Assembly: GCA_937925635.1 (NCBI GenBank)
Contig: CALALX010000129.1
Span: 1 to 64,000 of the forward strand
Direction: 5' to 3'
DNA length: 64,000 nucleotides
DNA from: an uncultured Caulobacter sp.
GTDB taxonomy: Bacteria > Pseudomonadota > Alphaproteobacteria > Caulobacterales > Caulobacteraceae
This document shows positions 41,293-49,497 of the stretch, piece by piece. The position numbers and the translations under genes are program-made. The notes beneath the pieces are model-generated. The model searched no databases and had not been told where the DNA came from. It saw only the letters and a program-made list of their open reading frames with translations. Within the stretch, counting starts at the first letter, position 1, and each line of letters starts with the position of its first letter.

Positions 41293-42180
41293 ATGGCTGC
41301 AACCTCTCTTGCCGTGATGACGCCGGATGGCGGTCTGTCGCGCTACCTGACCGAGATCCGCAAATTCCCGATGCTGGCCAAGGACGAGGAGTTCATGCTC
41401 GCCCAGCGCTGGAAAGAGCATCAGGACGCCGAGGCCGCCCACAAGATGGTCACCAGCCACCTGCGCCTCGTGGCCAAGATCGCCATGGGCTATCGCGGCT
41501 ACGGCCTGCCGATCGGCGAAGTGATCTCCGAGGGCAACGTGGGCCTGATGCAGGCCGTCAAGAAATTCGATCCCGACAAGGGCTTCCGCCTGGCGACCTA
41601 CGCCATGTGGTGGATCCGCGCCTCGATCCAGGAATACATCCTGCGCAGCTGGTCGCTCGTGAAGATGGGCACCACGGCGGCGCAGAAGAAGCTGTTCTTC
41701 AACCTGCGCAAGGCCAAGAGTCAGATCAGCGCCTTCGAGGAAGGCGATCTGCTGCCCGAGCACGTGACCAGCATCGCCACAAAGCTGGGCGTTCAGGAGG
41801 AAGAGGTCATCTCCATGAACCGCCGGCTGTCCGGCGGCGACGCTTCGCTGAACGCGCCGATGCGCGCCGACGGCGAGAGCGAGTGGCAGGATTGGTTGGC
41901 CGACGACAACGCCGTCAGCCAGGAGACCCAGGTCGCCGAGGAGGAAGAGAAGTCCCTCCGCATGGACCTGCTGCAGGAAGCCATGGCCGAACTGACCGAC
42001 CGCGAGAAGCACATTCTCACCGAGCGTCGCCTCAAGGACAGCCCGACCACCCTGGAAGACCTCGCCGCCGAATATGGCGTCAGCCGCGAACGAGTCCGCC
42101 AGATCGAGGTCAGGGCGTTCGAAAAGCTGCAGAAGACGATGCGGGCCGCCGCCCTTGAGCGGAACCTCGTCGAAGCCTGA
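41293..42180 (+). CDS. rpoH: RNA polymerase heat-shock sigma factor RpoH
   Basis: A 295-residue sigma-32. Region 2 includes SHLRLVAKIAMGYRGYGLP and YAMWWIRASIQEYILRSW. The RpoH box QKKLFFNLRKAK identifies the heat-shock group. Region 4.2 is TTLEDLAAEYGVSRERVRQIE. The sequence MAATSLAVMTPDGGLSRYL at the start matches the Caulobacter RpoH N-terminus as I recall it, so I chose the ATG at 41293, nine bases after AAAGGGG, over one at 41284. A clean terminator follows at 42212. Confidence 0.95.
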   Translation: MAATSLAVMTPDGGLSRYLTEIRKFPMLAKDEEFMLAQRWKEHQDAEAAHKMVTSHLRLVAKIAMGYRGYGLPIGEVISEGNVGLMQAVKKFDPDKGFRLATYAMWWIRASIQEYILRSWSLVKMGTTAAQKKLFFNLRKAKSQISAFEEGDLLPEHVTSIATKLGVQEEEVISMNRRLSGGDASLNAPMRADGESEWQDWLADDNAVSQETQVAEEEEKSLRMDLLQEAMAELTDREKHILTERRLKDSPTTLEDLAAEYGVSRERVRQIEVRAFEKLQKTMRAAALERNLVEA

Positions 42181-42211
42181 TCTCGATCCAGACTATTCGC
42201 CAGCCTGCACG

Positions 42212-42244
42212 GGCGCGGTCCTCAGTGACCGCGCCTTCTTCTTT
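42212..42244 (+). terminator. Intrinsic terminator of rpoH
   Basis: The arms GGCGCGGTC (42212-42220) and GACCGCGCC (42227-42235) pair around CTCAGT and are followed by TTCTTCTTT. The stop codon of the convergent gene (42222-42224) lies within its loop. Confidence 0.8.
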
Positions 42245-43379
42245 GCTGGAAGAGCATCGCGCCGACGATACAGGCGCCGAACAAGGCGCCCTCAGCGCAG
42301 CTCGCGACAATCTGGGCGACCGGGCCGAAGCGGCCCTCGCCGGTCAGCAGGCCGATCGGGTCGAGGTTCAGTCGTGATCCCGGAAACTGGCGGGTGAGCA
42401 GATCCAGACTCCCGCCCATCAGCCGCCCGCCAAGCAGGGGCGCCAGCGCTCCGGCCAGACCGCCCGCGAGGGCCGCCAGGGCCACGCCAAGCCGGGGCGA
42501 GCGAACGCGCCCCGCCAGCCAGGCGCCGAACCCGACCGCTCCGCCAAGAAGCAGGCCTTCCCCAGCCCCGGTCATCTCGGTCGGCGCCTGGCCGAACAGC
42601 AGATTGAAGGCGTCGACGCCGAACAACTTGACGACGGCGCCCACGACGAGCCCGCCCGCGGCCCCGCCGAGGATGCGCCAGGCGCGTCCCGGCGCGAAGG
42701 CGGACGCCGCGATTCCGAAGGCCACGCCCGCGCCGCCGATCAGCGCCATGGCGAGCGTCAGGCCCAGCAGCACCAGCAGAACGGAGGCCGCGCCGGCCCC
42801 GGCCTGCCCCGGTTGCGCGGCGCCCACGAAGCCGTAGACCAGACCGCCGACGACGCCGGCCAGTCCGGCCCCCGCAGTGCCGGCGGCGGTCTGCCGGAGG
42901 ACCTCTTCCCAGGCCCGGCTCCGGACCTTCGGCGCCGCCGCCTCCATCACCGCGCCGGGGGCGATCGCCACGACGCGCGCGATGAAGCGGTAGCCATGCT
43001 TGGGAACGGTCTCGATGAAGCGCGGACGAGCGGCGTCATCGCCGAGTTGCCGGCGCAGGGTGCGGATACACTGGGTCAGCGCCTCGTCGGTGACCGGGAC
43101 GCCACGCCAGACTTCCTGGTGGAAGCGCTCCTTCGACACCAGTCTGCCCTGCTCCCTGACCATCAACGCCAGGGCGTCGAGGTAGCGCGCGTTCAGGTCG
43201 ACCGTCGCCCCGTCCAGCAACAGGCGCCGATCGCCGGGATCGAGCTGGAAGCGGTCAAAGCGGAAACTGCCTGGCTCCACGGATCCGTCATTCCTTTGCC
43301 AAAGCCCGGTCAAACGGGCGACAGATCGCCGCGAAGCTTCCTCCATGAGGAGGAACATGGCAATGGCGGCCAGGTCCAT
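42222..43379 (-). CDS. Winged-helix (OmpR/CadC-type) DNA-binding protein with multi-helix membrane domain
   Basis: A 385-residue protein. The N-terminal winged helix (about 38-130: FDRFQLDPGDRRLLLDGATVDLN, DALALMVREQGRLVSKERFHQEVW, IRTLRRQLGDD, ETVPKHGYRFIA) is of the CadC/ToxR transcriptional type. The C-terminal 230 residues are glycine- and alanine-rich with about six membrane helices, instead of the single helix plus periplasmic sensor of CadC. The ATG at 43379 has GAGG upstream. It may be a membrane-bound regulator that senses a bilayer or envelope signal. The targets are unknown, and the divergent AraC gene is one candidate. Confidence 0.75.
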   Translation of the reverse strand: MDLAAIAMFLLMEEASRRSVARLTGLWQRNDGSVEPGSFRFDRFQLDPGDRRLLLDGATVDLNARYLDALALMVREQGRLVSKERFHQEVWRGVPVTDEALTQCIRTLRRQLGDDAARPRFIETVPKHGYRFIARVVAIAPGAVMEAAAPKVRSRAWEEVLRQTAAGTAGAGLAGVVGGLVYGFVGAAQPGQAGAGAASVLLVLLGLTLAMALIGGAGVAFGIAASAFAPGRAWRILGGAAGGLVVGAVVKLFGVDAFNLLFGQAPTEMTGAGEGLLLGGAVGFGAWLAGRVRSPRLGVALAALAGGLAGALAPLLGGRLMGGSLDLLTRQFPGSRLNLDPIGLLTGEGRFGPVAQIVASCAEGALFGACIVGAMLFQQRRRRGH

Positions 43380-43459
43380 ACGACCTCAGCCGACATCGAC
43401 GCCGCCGCGGTCAGGTTCTTGCTGCGATCCGCCGCCGAGGGCCATACGATCACCGCCGC

Positions 43460-44233
43460 ATGGAAGAACTGGCCCGCGCCCGGATCGTGATGTGGCAAGG
43501 CGGCAGCCTCTGGCTGATGAACGCCGCGGCTCGGACCGGGGACCTCGAGCCCAGGACCGGAGCCCACGCCCACCACGCGATTCAGATCGTCCTCGGCCTC
43601 GGCGGCCGGTTCCGCCTCTGGCTCGCTGATCAAACCCTGCCCGGGCCCTACGTCGCCGTGGCGCCGGACGCCCGACACGCCTTCGACGCCGACGGCGCCT
43701 ACGCCATCCTGTTCATCGAGCCCGAGAGCCCCGCCGGAAGGGCTGTGATGGCGGCGTTCTTTCCGGCCGGCCCGCTCCATCCGTTGTCGGAGCCCCTGGC
43801 CGGCCGTCTCGAACGTCAGCTGTCCGCCCTGGCGGGGACACCGGCGCCCACGACGACGGAGCTCGCATCCCTCGGGCAGGCGATGGTCGACCAACTGGCC
43901 GGCGCAGCCCGCCCCGATCAGATCGACCCACGAGTAGCGAAGGTTCTCGCTAGGGTCGCCGGCGACCAGGACATCGCGCTCAATCTCGCCGGCGCGGCGC
44001 GCATCGCAGGCCTGTCGCCGAGCCGCATGAGCCACCTGTTCGTCGAACAGACGGGCCTCGCGTTCAAGACCTACCTGCTGTGGATCCGACTGACCCGAGC
44101 GGTGGGTCTGATGGCGCGGTGGGACAATTTGACCGATGTCGCCCACAGCGCCGGCTTCTCCGACTCGGCCCACTTCAGTCGCACTTTCCGTCGGATGTTC
44201 GGCATCGCTCCCGCGGGCCTGAGGCTGTTCTAG
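43460..44233 (+). CDS. AraC-family transcriptional regulator
   Basis: A 257-residue regulator. The N-terminal half is cupin-like (HAHHAIQIVLGLGGRFRLW, VAVAPDARHAFDADGAYAILFIEP). The C-terminal half holds the two AraC helix-turn-helix motifs: LNLAGAARIAGLSPSRMSHLFVEQTGLAFKTY and LTDVAHSAGFSDSAHFSRTFRRMFG. The ATG is at 43460. A metallothionein gene begins 69 bases downstream on the same strand, so metal or oxidative stress is a possible inducing signal, but this is only inferred from the neighbourhood. Confidence 0.87.
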   Translation: MEELARARIVMWQGGSLWLMNAAARTGDLEPRTGAHAHHAIQIVLGLGGRFRLWLADQTLPGPYVAVAPDARHAFDADGAYAILFIEPESPAGRAVMAAFFPAGPLHPLSEPLAGRLERQLSALAGTPAPTTTELASLGQAMVDQLAGAARPDQIDPRVAKVLARVAGDQDIALNLAGAARIAGLSPSRMSHLFVEQTGLAFKTYLLWIRLTRAVGLMARWDNLTDVAHSAGFSDSAHFSRTFRRMFGIAPAGLRLF

Positions 44234-44302
44234 CTGTTGCGTTCAAGTCGGGCCGGGCCGCGACGGCTACACGGAGCTTCCTCAACCAAGGAAGGAAGAC
44301 CC

Positions 44303-44449
44303 ATGGACGATCAGATTCAGACGGCCGTCGAGGCCTCGCGCGAGACCAGGCCCCAGAGCGGATGCTCAAGTCCGACTTGCCGCTGCGGCCCCGACTGCCG
44401 CTGCGGCGACGCCTGCGTCTGCACCCCGGCGTCCAACTGCGTCCGCTAG
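44303..44449 (+). CDS. Small metallothionein-like cysteine-rich protein
   Basis: A 48-residue protein with eight cysteines (positions 21, 26, 28, 32, 34, 38, 40, 46) in CxC and CxxxC arrays: CSSPTCRCGPDCRCGDACVC. This is the layout of bacterial metallothioneins that bind zinc, cadmium or copper in thiolate clusters. There is no histidine, unlike SmtA of Synechococcus. GGAAGGAAG precedes the ATG. It lies between an AraC regulator and a membrane protein, which may form one metal-response unit. Confidence 0.8.
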   Translation: MDDQIQTAVEASRETRPQSGCSSPTCRCGPDCRCGDACVCTPASNCVR

Positions 44450-44516
44450 ATGCTGGACCGTCGACCGGGCCAGCGCCCGCGCCGACGGTCCACTCCCCTT
44501 CGATGGAGCCAGATCG

Positions 44517-44909
44517 ATGGAGATGATGATCGGAGTCGCGCTCGCCCTCGGCGTGGGCGGGTTCGCCATGCTGAGCGGCTTCGACAAGGATCGCGCATTC
44601 TACCCGACGGTCGCGATCGTCGTGGCCGCCTACTACCTGCTGTTCGCCGCGATGACGGGCCGCGGCGCCATTGTCCTGGCGGAGACGCTCGTCATGGCTG
44701 GCTTCGCCGCGATCGCGGTTATTGGCTTCAGGGGAGATCCCTGGTTCACGGTATTGGCGCTCGGCGGGCACGGCGTGCTTGATCTGGCTCATCCTCGCCT
44801 GATCGCCAATCCAGCGGCGCCGGACTGGTGGCCCGCTTTCTGCCTGGCCTTCGACGTGACAATCGCGGGATGGCTGGCGGCGCGGCTGCTGCGCGAGGGA
44901 CGCGCCTAG
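44517..44909 (+). CDS. Small membrane protein after the metallothionein gene
   Basis: A 130-residue protein with four predicted helices, at about residues 2-20, 30-48, 50-70 and 102-122. GGHGVLDLAHPRLIANPAAPDWWPAF between helices three and four is the most distinctive segment and contains two histidines. No family is recognised. Its TAG stop is the first three bases of a palindromic repeat (44907-44957). Confidence 0.65.
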   Translation: MEMMIGVALALGVGGFAMLSGFDKDRAFYPTVAIVVAAYYLLFAAMTGRGAIVLAETLVMAGFAAIAVIGFRGDPWFTVLALGGHGVLDLAHPRLIANPAAPDWWPAFCLAFDVTIAGWLAARLLREGRA

Positions 44910-45020
44910 AGCACGATGGCATCAGACGGAATCGTCTGATGGCTGAATCGTGCTCTAGAATCAAAGGTGTAGAGCCTGATTCAGGGTTCAGATTGTTCCA
45001 TCTGAACCCATCAGGCTCTA
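44907..45020. repeat. Two tail-to-tail palindromic repeats supplying both stop codons
   Basis: Palindrome A (44907-44957) begins TAGAGCACGAT and ends ATCGTGCTCTA, with an inner CATCAGAC/GTCTGATG stem. Palindrome B (44970-45020) begins TAGAGCCTGAT and ends ATCAGGCTCTA, with an inner GGTTCAGAT/ATCTGAACC stem. The left TAG of A is the stop of the + strand membrane protein. The right CTA of B is the stop of the - strand response regulator. Confidence 0.85.
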
Positions 45021-45821
45021 GGCGGCCTTGGGCGCCGAGTCCTTGGGCATGAACTCCAGGACGGCCACGATCGCCGCCTCCAGGCCGCGCCAGTCAGGCT
45101 GGCCCTCTGCGGGGAGCTGGGCGGCCAGACCCGCAGCCGCCTTCATAAGGCCGGCCTCGCCCATGGACTGGCCGAGTTTCTGCAGGTCGATGGCCTGGGC
45201 CATCAGGGCGCGGCGCGCCTGCGCCCAGTCCGACTTCAGCGAGCCGGCGGCGGCGCGCACGATCTTCAGGGCCTGCAGCATGCGCTGCTGATCGGGCGTG
45301 GCGGTGGAGTCGCTCTTGCGCTTGCGCGGACCGGTGTACTCCGCCGAGTTGAAGCGGCGGCGATCGGGTCCGACATAGTGCACCGCCTCGACCCAGTCGC
45401 GCGGCTTGAGCGCCACGGCTTCGAGGCGACGCAGCAGGTCCTTCATGGTGTACGGCTTCCGCAGGAACTCGTGCACCCCGGCGTCGCGCGCGCCGAGGAT
45501 GGCGGCGGCGGTCGCCTCGGCCGTCACCATGATCACCGGCGCCTGGCGGCAGGAAAGATCACTGCGACGGATCATCTTGGTCAGGCGCAGGCCATCGAGG
45601 CCCGGGCCCGAGTGTTCGACGAAGATCAGCTGGGGATCGACCATCTGCGCCAGCTGCATGCCCTTGCCGTCGTTCGGCGCTGACCAGACCTGGGCGCTGC
45701 CGCCAGAGATGGTCCGCAAAAGGTCGGTGAGCAGCCTCGTGGAAGCAGGCGCGGGATCGACGACCATCACCTTGCCGAGATGAGGCGTCAGTCTGCTGAA
45801 AAGTTTCGCTTCGTCGAGCAA
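45018..45821 (-). CDS. Response regulator with Glu at the phosphorylation site
   Basis: A 267-residue protein with an N-terminal receiver domain (about 16-130) and an uncharacterised helical C-terminal half. The receiver has VVDPAP (Asp22), Thr100 in IMVTAEA and Lys122 in FLRKPY. The expected phospho-Asp in the LiLxD-MPgmdG motif is Glu69 (LIFVEHSGPGLDG). This is a phosphomimetic-type change. The C-terminal half (ILKIVRAAAGSLKSDWAQARR onward) is not a known output domain. The stop codon comes from a palindromic repeat. Confidence 0.78.
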   Translation of the reverse strand: MLDEAKLFSRLTPHLGKVMVVDPAPASTRLLTDLLRTISGGSAQVWSAPNDGKGMQLAQMVDPQLIFVEHSGPGLDGLRLTKMIRRSDLSCRQAPVIMVTAEATAAAILGARDAGVHEFLRKPYTMKDLLRRLEAVALKPRDWVEAVHYVGPDRRRFNSAEYTGPRKRKSDSTATPDQQRMLQALKIVRAAAGSLKSDWAQARRALMAQAIDLQKLGQSMGEAGLMKAAAGLAAQLPAEGQPDWRGLEAAIVAVLEFMPKDSAPKAA

Positions 45822-45884
45822 TGGAAGGATCCGGTAGGTTCTGGGAGCAATCCTGCCCCTTCTTAGTTAACAGCGACTGTCTCT

Positions 45885-47021
45885 TCAGATCGCCAGGGTC
45901 TCACCGAGGCTGGCTTCGAAGTCCTGGAAGATGTCAGCGACCTCGTCGGCGGGCGCAGACGGAAAGCGCCCGCTCGGAAAGCGGTATCGCCAGAATGAGG
46001 CCACGTGCGAAGCCGCGCCGACCTTTTCCCCAAGCATGAGGAACATTTCCGGAGCCTCCAGCAGAAACTTGCGAAATGCCAAGGGGTTGCCGTTGCGGGT
46101 GAGGCTGACGAAGGCCGTGTCGTAGACCTTGAGAGTCCGATCCAGCTCGTTCCTGCATTGGGTGATCGCGCCTTTCAGCCGGCGCCTCGCCCCGTCGATG
46201 TAGTTGGCGACGTCCGGCTCGCGGGGCCCCGAGACCATCAGTTCACCGATCTCGCCGGCGACAGTCTGAAGCTGGGGCCGCAGGCTGGTCAGCATCCATT
46301 TGTAGTAGAGGAAGCCCTTCCAGCTGAAGACGCCTTCGCGGAAGTCCTCTCCCTCCAGCATGAGCGTGTCCCTCAACGGCTCCAGCCGCTCGTCGACTTC
46401 GGTCGAAAGAAGGGCCTGAACCAGCCGGGCGGTATATGCGCCGGCTCCAGCCGACGTTCTTTGGTAGGCGAGGCGGATGAGGACCTCGATCTGTGCCGCG
46501 ACATACGATTGCATGGCATCCAGGTCGGCCGGAGAGATCGCGAAGTAGCAGGGCGCCACCAGATGGCCGTGGCGCCGGAGATGTTCGCGCAACAGGAACG
46601 GGTCCAGCGAAGGCAACCGGTCCATCAGCCTCAGAATGCCAATGTCGAATTCCGGCGAGCGGTTGTCCGAGCAGGCCTCGTACATGAGGTCCAGCCAGCC
46701 GCGCTGTCCGACGAAGAACGACTGGCCGCCTAGGCCGAGGTCACTTCGTTCAAAGGGTATGATGACCTTTGTCGCCGTCGTCCTGTAGTCGTCGAAAAGA
46801 TAGGCCTCGTCAGCCCTGAGCCGATGCTTGAGAATGAGCGATGCGTTCAGCTGGCGGCTCTTGAAGAGAGGAAGCTCGGCCCAGTCGGGACGCGATCCGT
46901 GCCGTTCAGCCACATTCAGCAGATTCAGCACGCGGCTGGTTGACGCCGTTCGGTTGAGCGCCTTCAGGCTGCGGGACGTGCGGTCACTCGCCGCCAAGCC
47001 AATTTTGCGCCGAGCCCGCAC
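45885..47021 (-). CDS. Conserved protein of unknown function
   Basis: A 378-residue soluble protein starting at a GTG (47021) with GGGAG upstream. No signal peptide, membrane helix or known catalytic motif is visible. SASLILKHRLRADEAYLFDDYRTTATKVIIPFERSDLGLGG lies in the first third. The middle is helical (LDPFLLREHLRRHGHLVAPCYFAISPADLDAMQSYVA). The last third holds ARRRLKGAITQCRNELDRTLKVYDTAFVSL. The mixed composition with more aromatic residues than its neighbours suggests a folded domain. It might be a Caulobacterales-specific protein; I cannot name it. Confidence 0.6.
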   Translation of the reverse strand: MRARRKIGLAASDRTSRSLKALNRTASTSRVLNLLNVAERHGSRPDWAELPLFKSRQLNASLILKHRLRADEAYLFDDYRTTATKVIIPFERSDLGLGGQSFFVGQRGWLDLMYEACSDNRSPEFDIGILRLMDRLPSLDPFLLREHLRRHGHLVAPCYFAISPADLDAMQSYVAAQIEVLIRLAYQRTSAGAGAYTARLVQALLSTEVDERLEPLRDTLMLEGEDFREGVFSWKGFLYYKWMLTSLRPQLQTVAGEIGELMVSGPREPDVANYIDGARRRLKGAITQCRNELDRTLKVYDTAFVSLTRNGNPLAFRKFLLEAPEMFLMLGEKVGAASHVASFWRYRFPSGRFPSAPADEVADIFQDFEASLGETLAI

Positions 47022-47107
47022 GGTTGCTCCCTGGTTAGCCTCAGTCTGCCGAGACTAGGCGCCCGGAGATAAACAATGGCTAACCCGAAACGGGGCCAGG
47101 CGAGCAT

Positions 47108-48394
47108 CTAGCCCCGAAACGGGTCCCACATCAGGATCGTGTCGTCGCGCTCAGGGCTGGTCGACAGCAAGGCGACCGGAGCGCCGATCAGCTCCTCAAT
47201 CCGCCTTACGTACTTGATGGCGTTGGCGTTCAGGTCCCGAAACGAGCGAGCCCCGGCCGTGCTTTCCTCCCACCCCGGCATCTCCTCGTAGATCGGCCTG
47301 GCCGCCGCCTGCTCGCGCATGCCGGCGGGAAGGTAATCGTAGGCGACGCCGTTGATGTCGTAGCCGACGCAGATTTTCAGGGTCTTCAGACCATCGAGCA
47401 CGTCGAGCTTGGTCAAGGCGATGCCGGCGATGCCGTTGATGGCCACCGACTGTCGCACCAGCACCGCGTCGAACCAGCCGCATCGGCGCCCGCGGCCGGT
47501 GTTGGTGCCGACCTCGCGGCCGACCGTCGCCAGGTGCTGGCCGACCTCGTCGTTCAGCTCCGCCGCGAAGGGTCCCTCGCCGACGCGAGTGGTGTAGGCC
47601 TTGACGATGCCCAGAACATAGCCCGGCCCTCGCGGCCCCATGCCGGAGCCGGCGGCGGCCTGGCCGGCGACGGTGTTGGACGATGTGACGAACGGATAGG
47701 TGCCGTGGTCGACGTCGAGCAGCGCCCCCTGGGCTCCCTCGAACAGGATCCGGCGGCCGGCCTTGTGGGCCTGATCGAGCAGTCGCCAGGCCGGCTGGGC
47801 ATAGGGCAGCAGCTTCGGGGCGAGGTCCAGCAGCTGTCGCAGCAGTTCGCCGGCGTCGGCGACGGGCAGGCCCAGGCCCTTGCGCAGGGCGGCATGGTGC
47901 GACAGCAGGCGGTCGATCTTGGCTTCCAGGGCTTCCGGATCGGCCAGGTCGGCGACGCGGATCGCCCGACGGCCGACCTTGTCTTCGTAGGCCGGGCCGA
48001 TGCCGCGTCCTGTGGTGCCGATCTTCTGGGTGGACGCGGCCTCGCGGGCCTGGTCGAGATCCTTGTGCACGGGGAGGATCAGACAGGCGTTGTCGGCCAG
48101 CACCAGCAGGTCTGGGCCGATGACGACGCCCTGCTCGCCGATCTTCGCGATTTCGTCCAGCAGGTGCCAGGGATCGACGACCACGCCGTTGCCGATCACT
48201 GACAGCTTGCCCTGAACCACGCCCGAGGGCAGCAGCGCGAGCTTGTAGACCTTGCCCTCGACGACCAGCGTGTGGCCGGCGTTGTGACCGCCCTGGAACC
48301 GCACGACCACGTCGGCGCGGTTGCTCAGCCAGTCGACGATCTTGCCCTTGCCTTCGTCGCCCCACTGGGCGCCGACAACGGTCACATTGGCCAT
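47108..48394 (-). CDS. purA: Adenylosuccinate synthetase
   Basis: A 428-residue GTP-dependent enzyme that joins aspartate to IMP in AMP synthesis. MANVTVVGAQWGDEGKGKIVDWL contains the P-loop-like GDEGKGK with the catalytic Asp, and GGHNAGHTLVV carries the catalytic His. IGTTGRGIGPAYEDKVGR and FEGAQGALLDVDHGTYPFVTSSN are also conserved. GGAAGGAT precedes the ATG at 48394. The gene is monocistronic, convergent-free and separated by about 195 bases from the upstream TPR gene. Confidence 0.96.
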   Translation of the reverse strand: MANVTVVGAQWGDEGKGKIVDWLSNRADVVVRFQGGHNAGHTLVVEGKVYKLALLPSGVVQGKLSVIGNGVVVDPWHLLDEIAKIGEQGVVIGPDLLVLADNACLILPVHKDLDQAREAASTQKIGTTGRGIGPAYEDKVGRRAIRVADLADPEALEAKIDRLLSHHAALRKGLGLPVADAGELLRQLLDLAPKLLPYAQPAWRLLDQAHKAGRRILFEGAQGALLDVDHGTYPFVTSSNTVAGQAAAGSGMGPRGPGYVLGIVKAYTTRVGEGPFAAELNDEVGQHLATVGREVGTNTGRGRRCGWFDAVLVRQSVAINGIAGIALTKLDVLDGLKTLKICVGYDINGVAYDYLPAGMREQAAARPIYEEMPGWEESTAGARSFRDLNANAIKYVRRIEELIGAPVALLSTSPERDDTILMWDPFRG

Positions 48395-48589
48395 GGATAC
48401 GATCCTTCCGCCTGCCGGAACGATCCAGCGCGCCCTTCGACAGGCTCCTCGGCGCGTGGACTTGGGATCGATTGTGGGCGGCTCTTCAGCAGCCGGGGCG
48501 GCGTATAGCGGGGCTGGCGAGTGGCGTCCAGCCCCACTCACGCCCGCGGTCATCCCGGCGTTCGCCGCAAGGCGCGGATCCGGAGCGGG

Positions 48590-49408
48590 TTACCGCCCTC
48601 CGGTGACCGCCTCCCAGGAACGGCCTTGCCCGGTGGGCGCGCGCTCGGTGGCGGCCTTCAACCAGGCGACGTTGTTGGCGACCTGGTCCGGCGGGAGGTC
48701 CTGGCGCGCCAGAGCCTCGGCCTCGGCGATCCGTCCCTGCAGGCCCAGCACCAGGGACAGGTTCTGGCGCACGCGGGCGTCGGCGCGCGTGGAGGCGGCC
48801 GCAATGCGCAGCATCTGCTCGGCCCGCCCCATGTCGCCATGGGTGGCGTGATACATGGCCAGGTTCGAGATCGGTCCCGGCTCGTTGGGCGCCAGGGCCA
48901 GGGCCTGCTGATGGTAGCCCAGCGCCTCGGCGTCGCGGTCGGTCTGCTCCATGGCGACGGCCAGGAGGGCTAAGGGGCGCCAGTCGCGCGGCGCCAGGGC
49001 CTGCGCCTTCCGGGCCGGCTCGATCGCGTAGAATCCCTGTCCGCGGGCGACGGCGGCGCGGGCCGATTCCATCAGCAGCTCGACATTGTCAGGTGCGACG
49101 ACAAGGCCGCGGCCGGCGACATCGGCGGCCTCGTCGTTGCGGTCGAGCTGACGCAGCGCCTGCGACAGGCCGATGGCGGCCTCCGTGTCACGGCCGTCGA
49201 TCTCCATCTCCCGTCCCCAGAAGGCGGCGCGCGCCAGGGGATCCATGCGGCGGGCTTCGGCGCGCTGCTGCGGCGCGGCCTTGGCGCGAGCGGGCGGCGC
49301 GGCCGCCGGTGTCGGAGCCGCGGATTGCGCCTTGCCGGGCTCGGCGGCCAGGGCGGGCAGGGCGAAGAGAGCCAGGACTGTTGCGGCGAGAGCCGGCGTG
49401 CGACACAT
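48590..49408 (-). CDS. Exported tetratricopeptide-repeat protein
   Basis: A 272-residue protein with a signal peptide (about 1-21) and a proline/alanine linker (22-50). TPR units follow: DTEAAIGLSQALRQLDRNDEAADVAGRGLVVAPDN, VELLMESARAAVARGQ, LALLAVAMEQTDRDAEALGYHQQALALAPNEP and SNLAMYHATHGDMGRAEQML. The arrangement is like TadD-type pilus-assembly TPR proteins, but no tad genes are nearby. A cysteine at position 2 follows the initiator, so a lipoprotein is unlikely. It is transcribed away from the aminopeptidase gene. Confidence 0.8.
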   Translation of the reverse strand: MCRTPALAATVLALFALPALAAEPGKAQSAAPTPAAAPPARAKAAPQQRAEARRMDPLARAAFWGREMEIDGRDTEAAIGLSQALRQLDRNDEAADVAGRGLVVAPDNVELLMESARAAVARGQGFYAIEPARKAQALAPRDWRPLALLAVAMEQTDRDAEALGYHQQALALAPNEPGPISNLAMYHATHGDMGRAEQMLRIAAASTRADARVRQNLSLVLGLQGRIAEAEALARQDLPPDQVANNVAWLKAATERAPTGQGRSWEAVTGGR

Positions 49409-49497
49409 GGAGGCGAGCCTTTCGCAGGATGCGACGCGAAGCTTCGGCGACCGGGCTCAAGGAATCGTTAAGCATAAATCGAGCCCCCAGCCAGACC

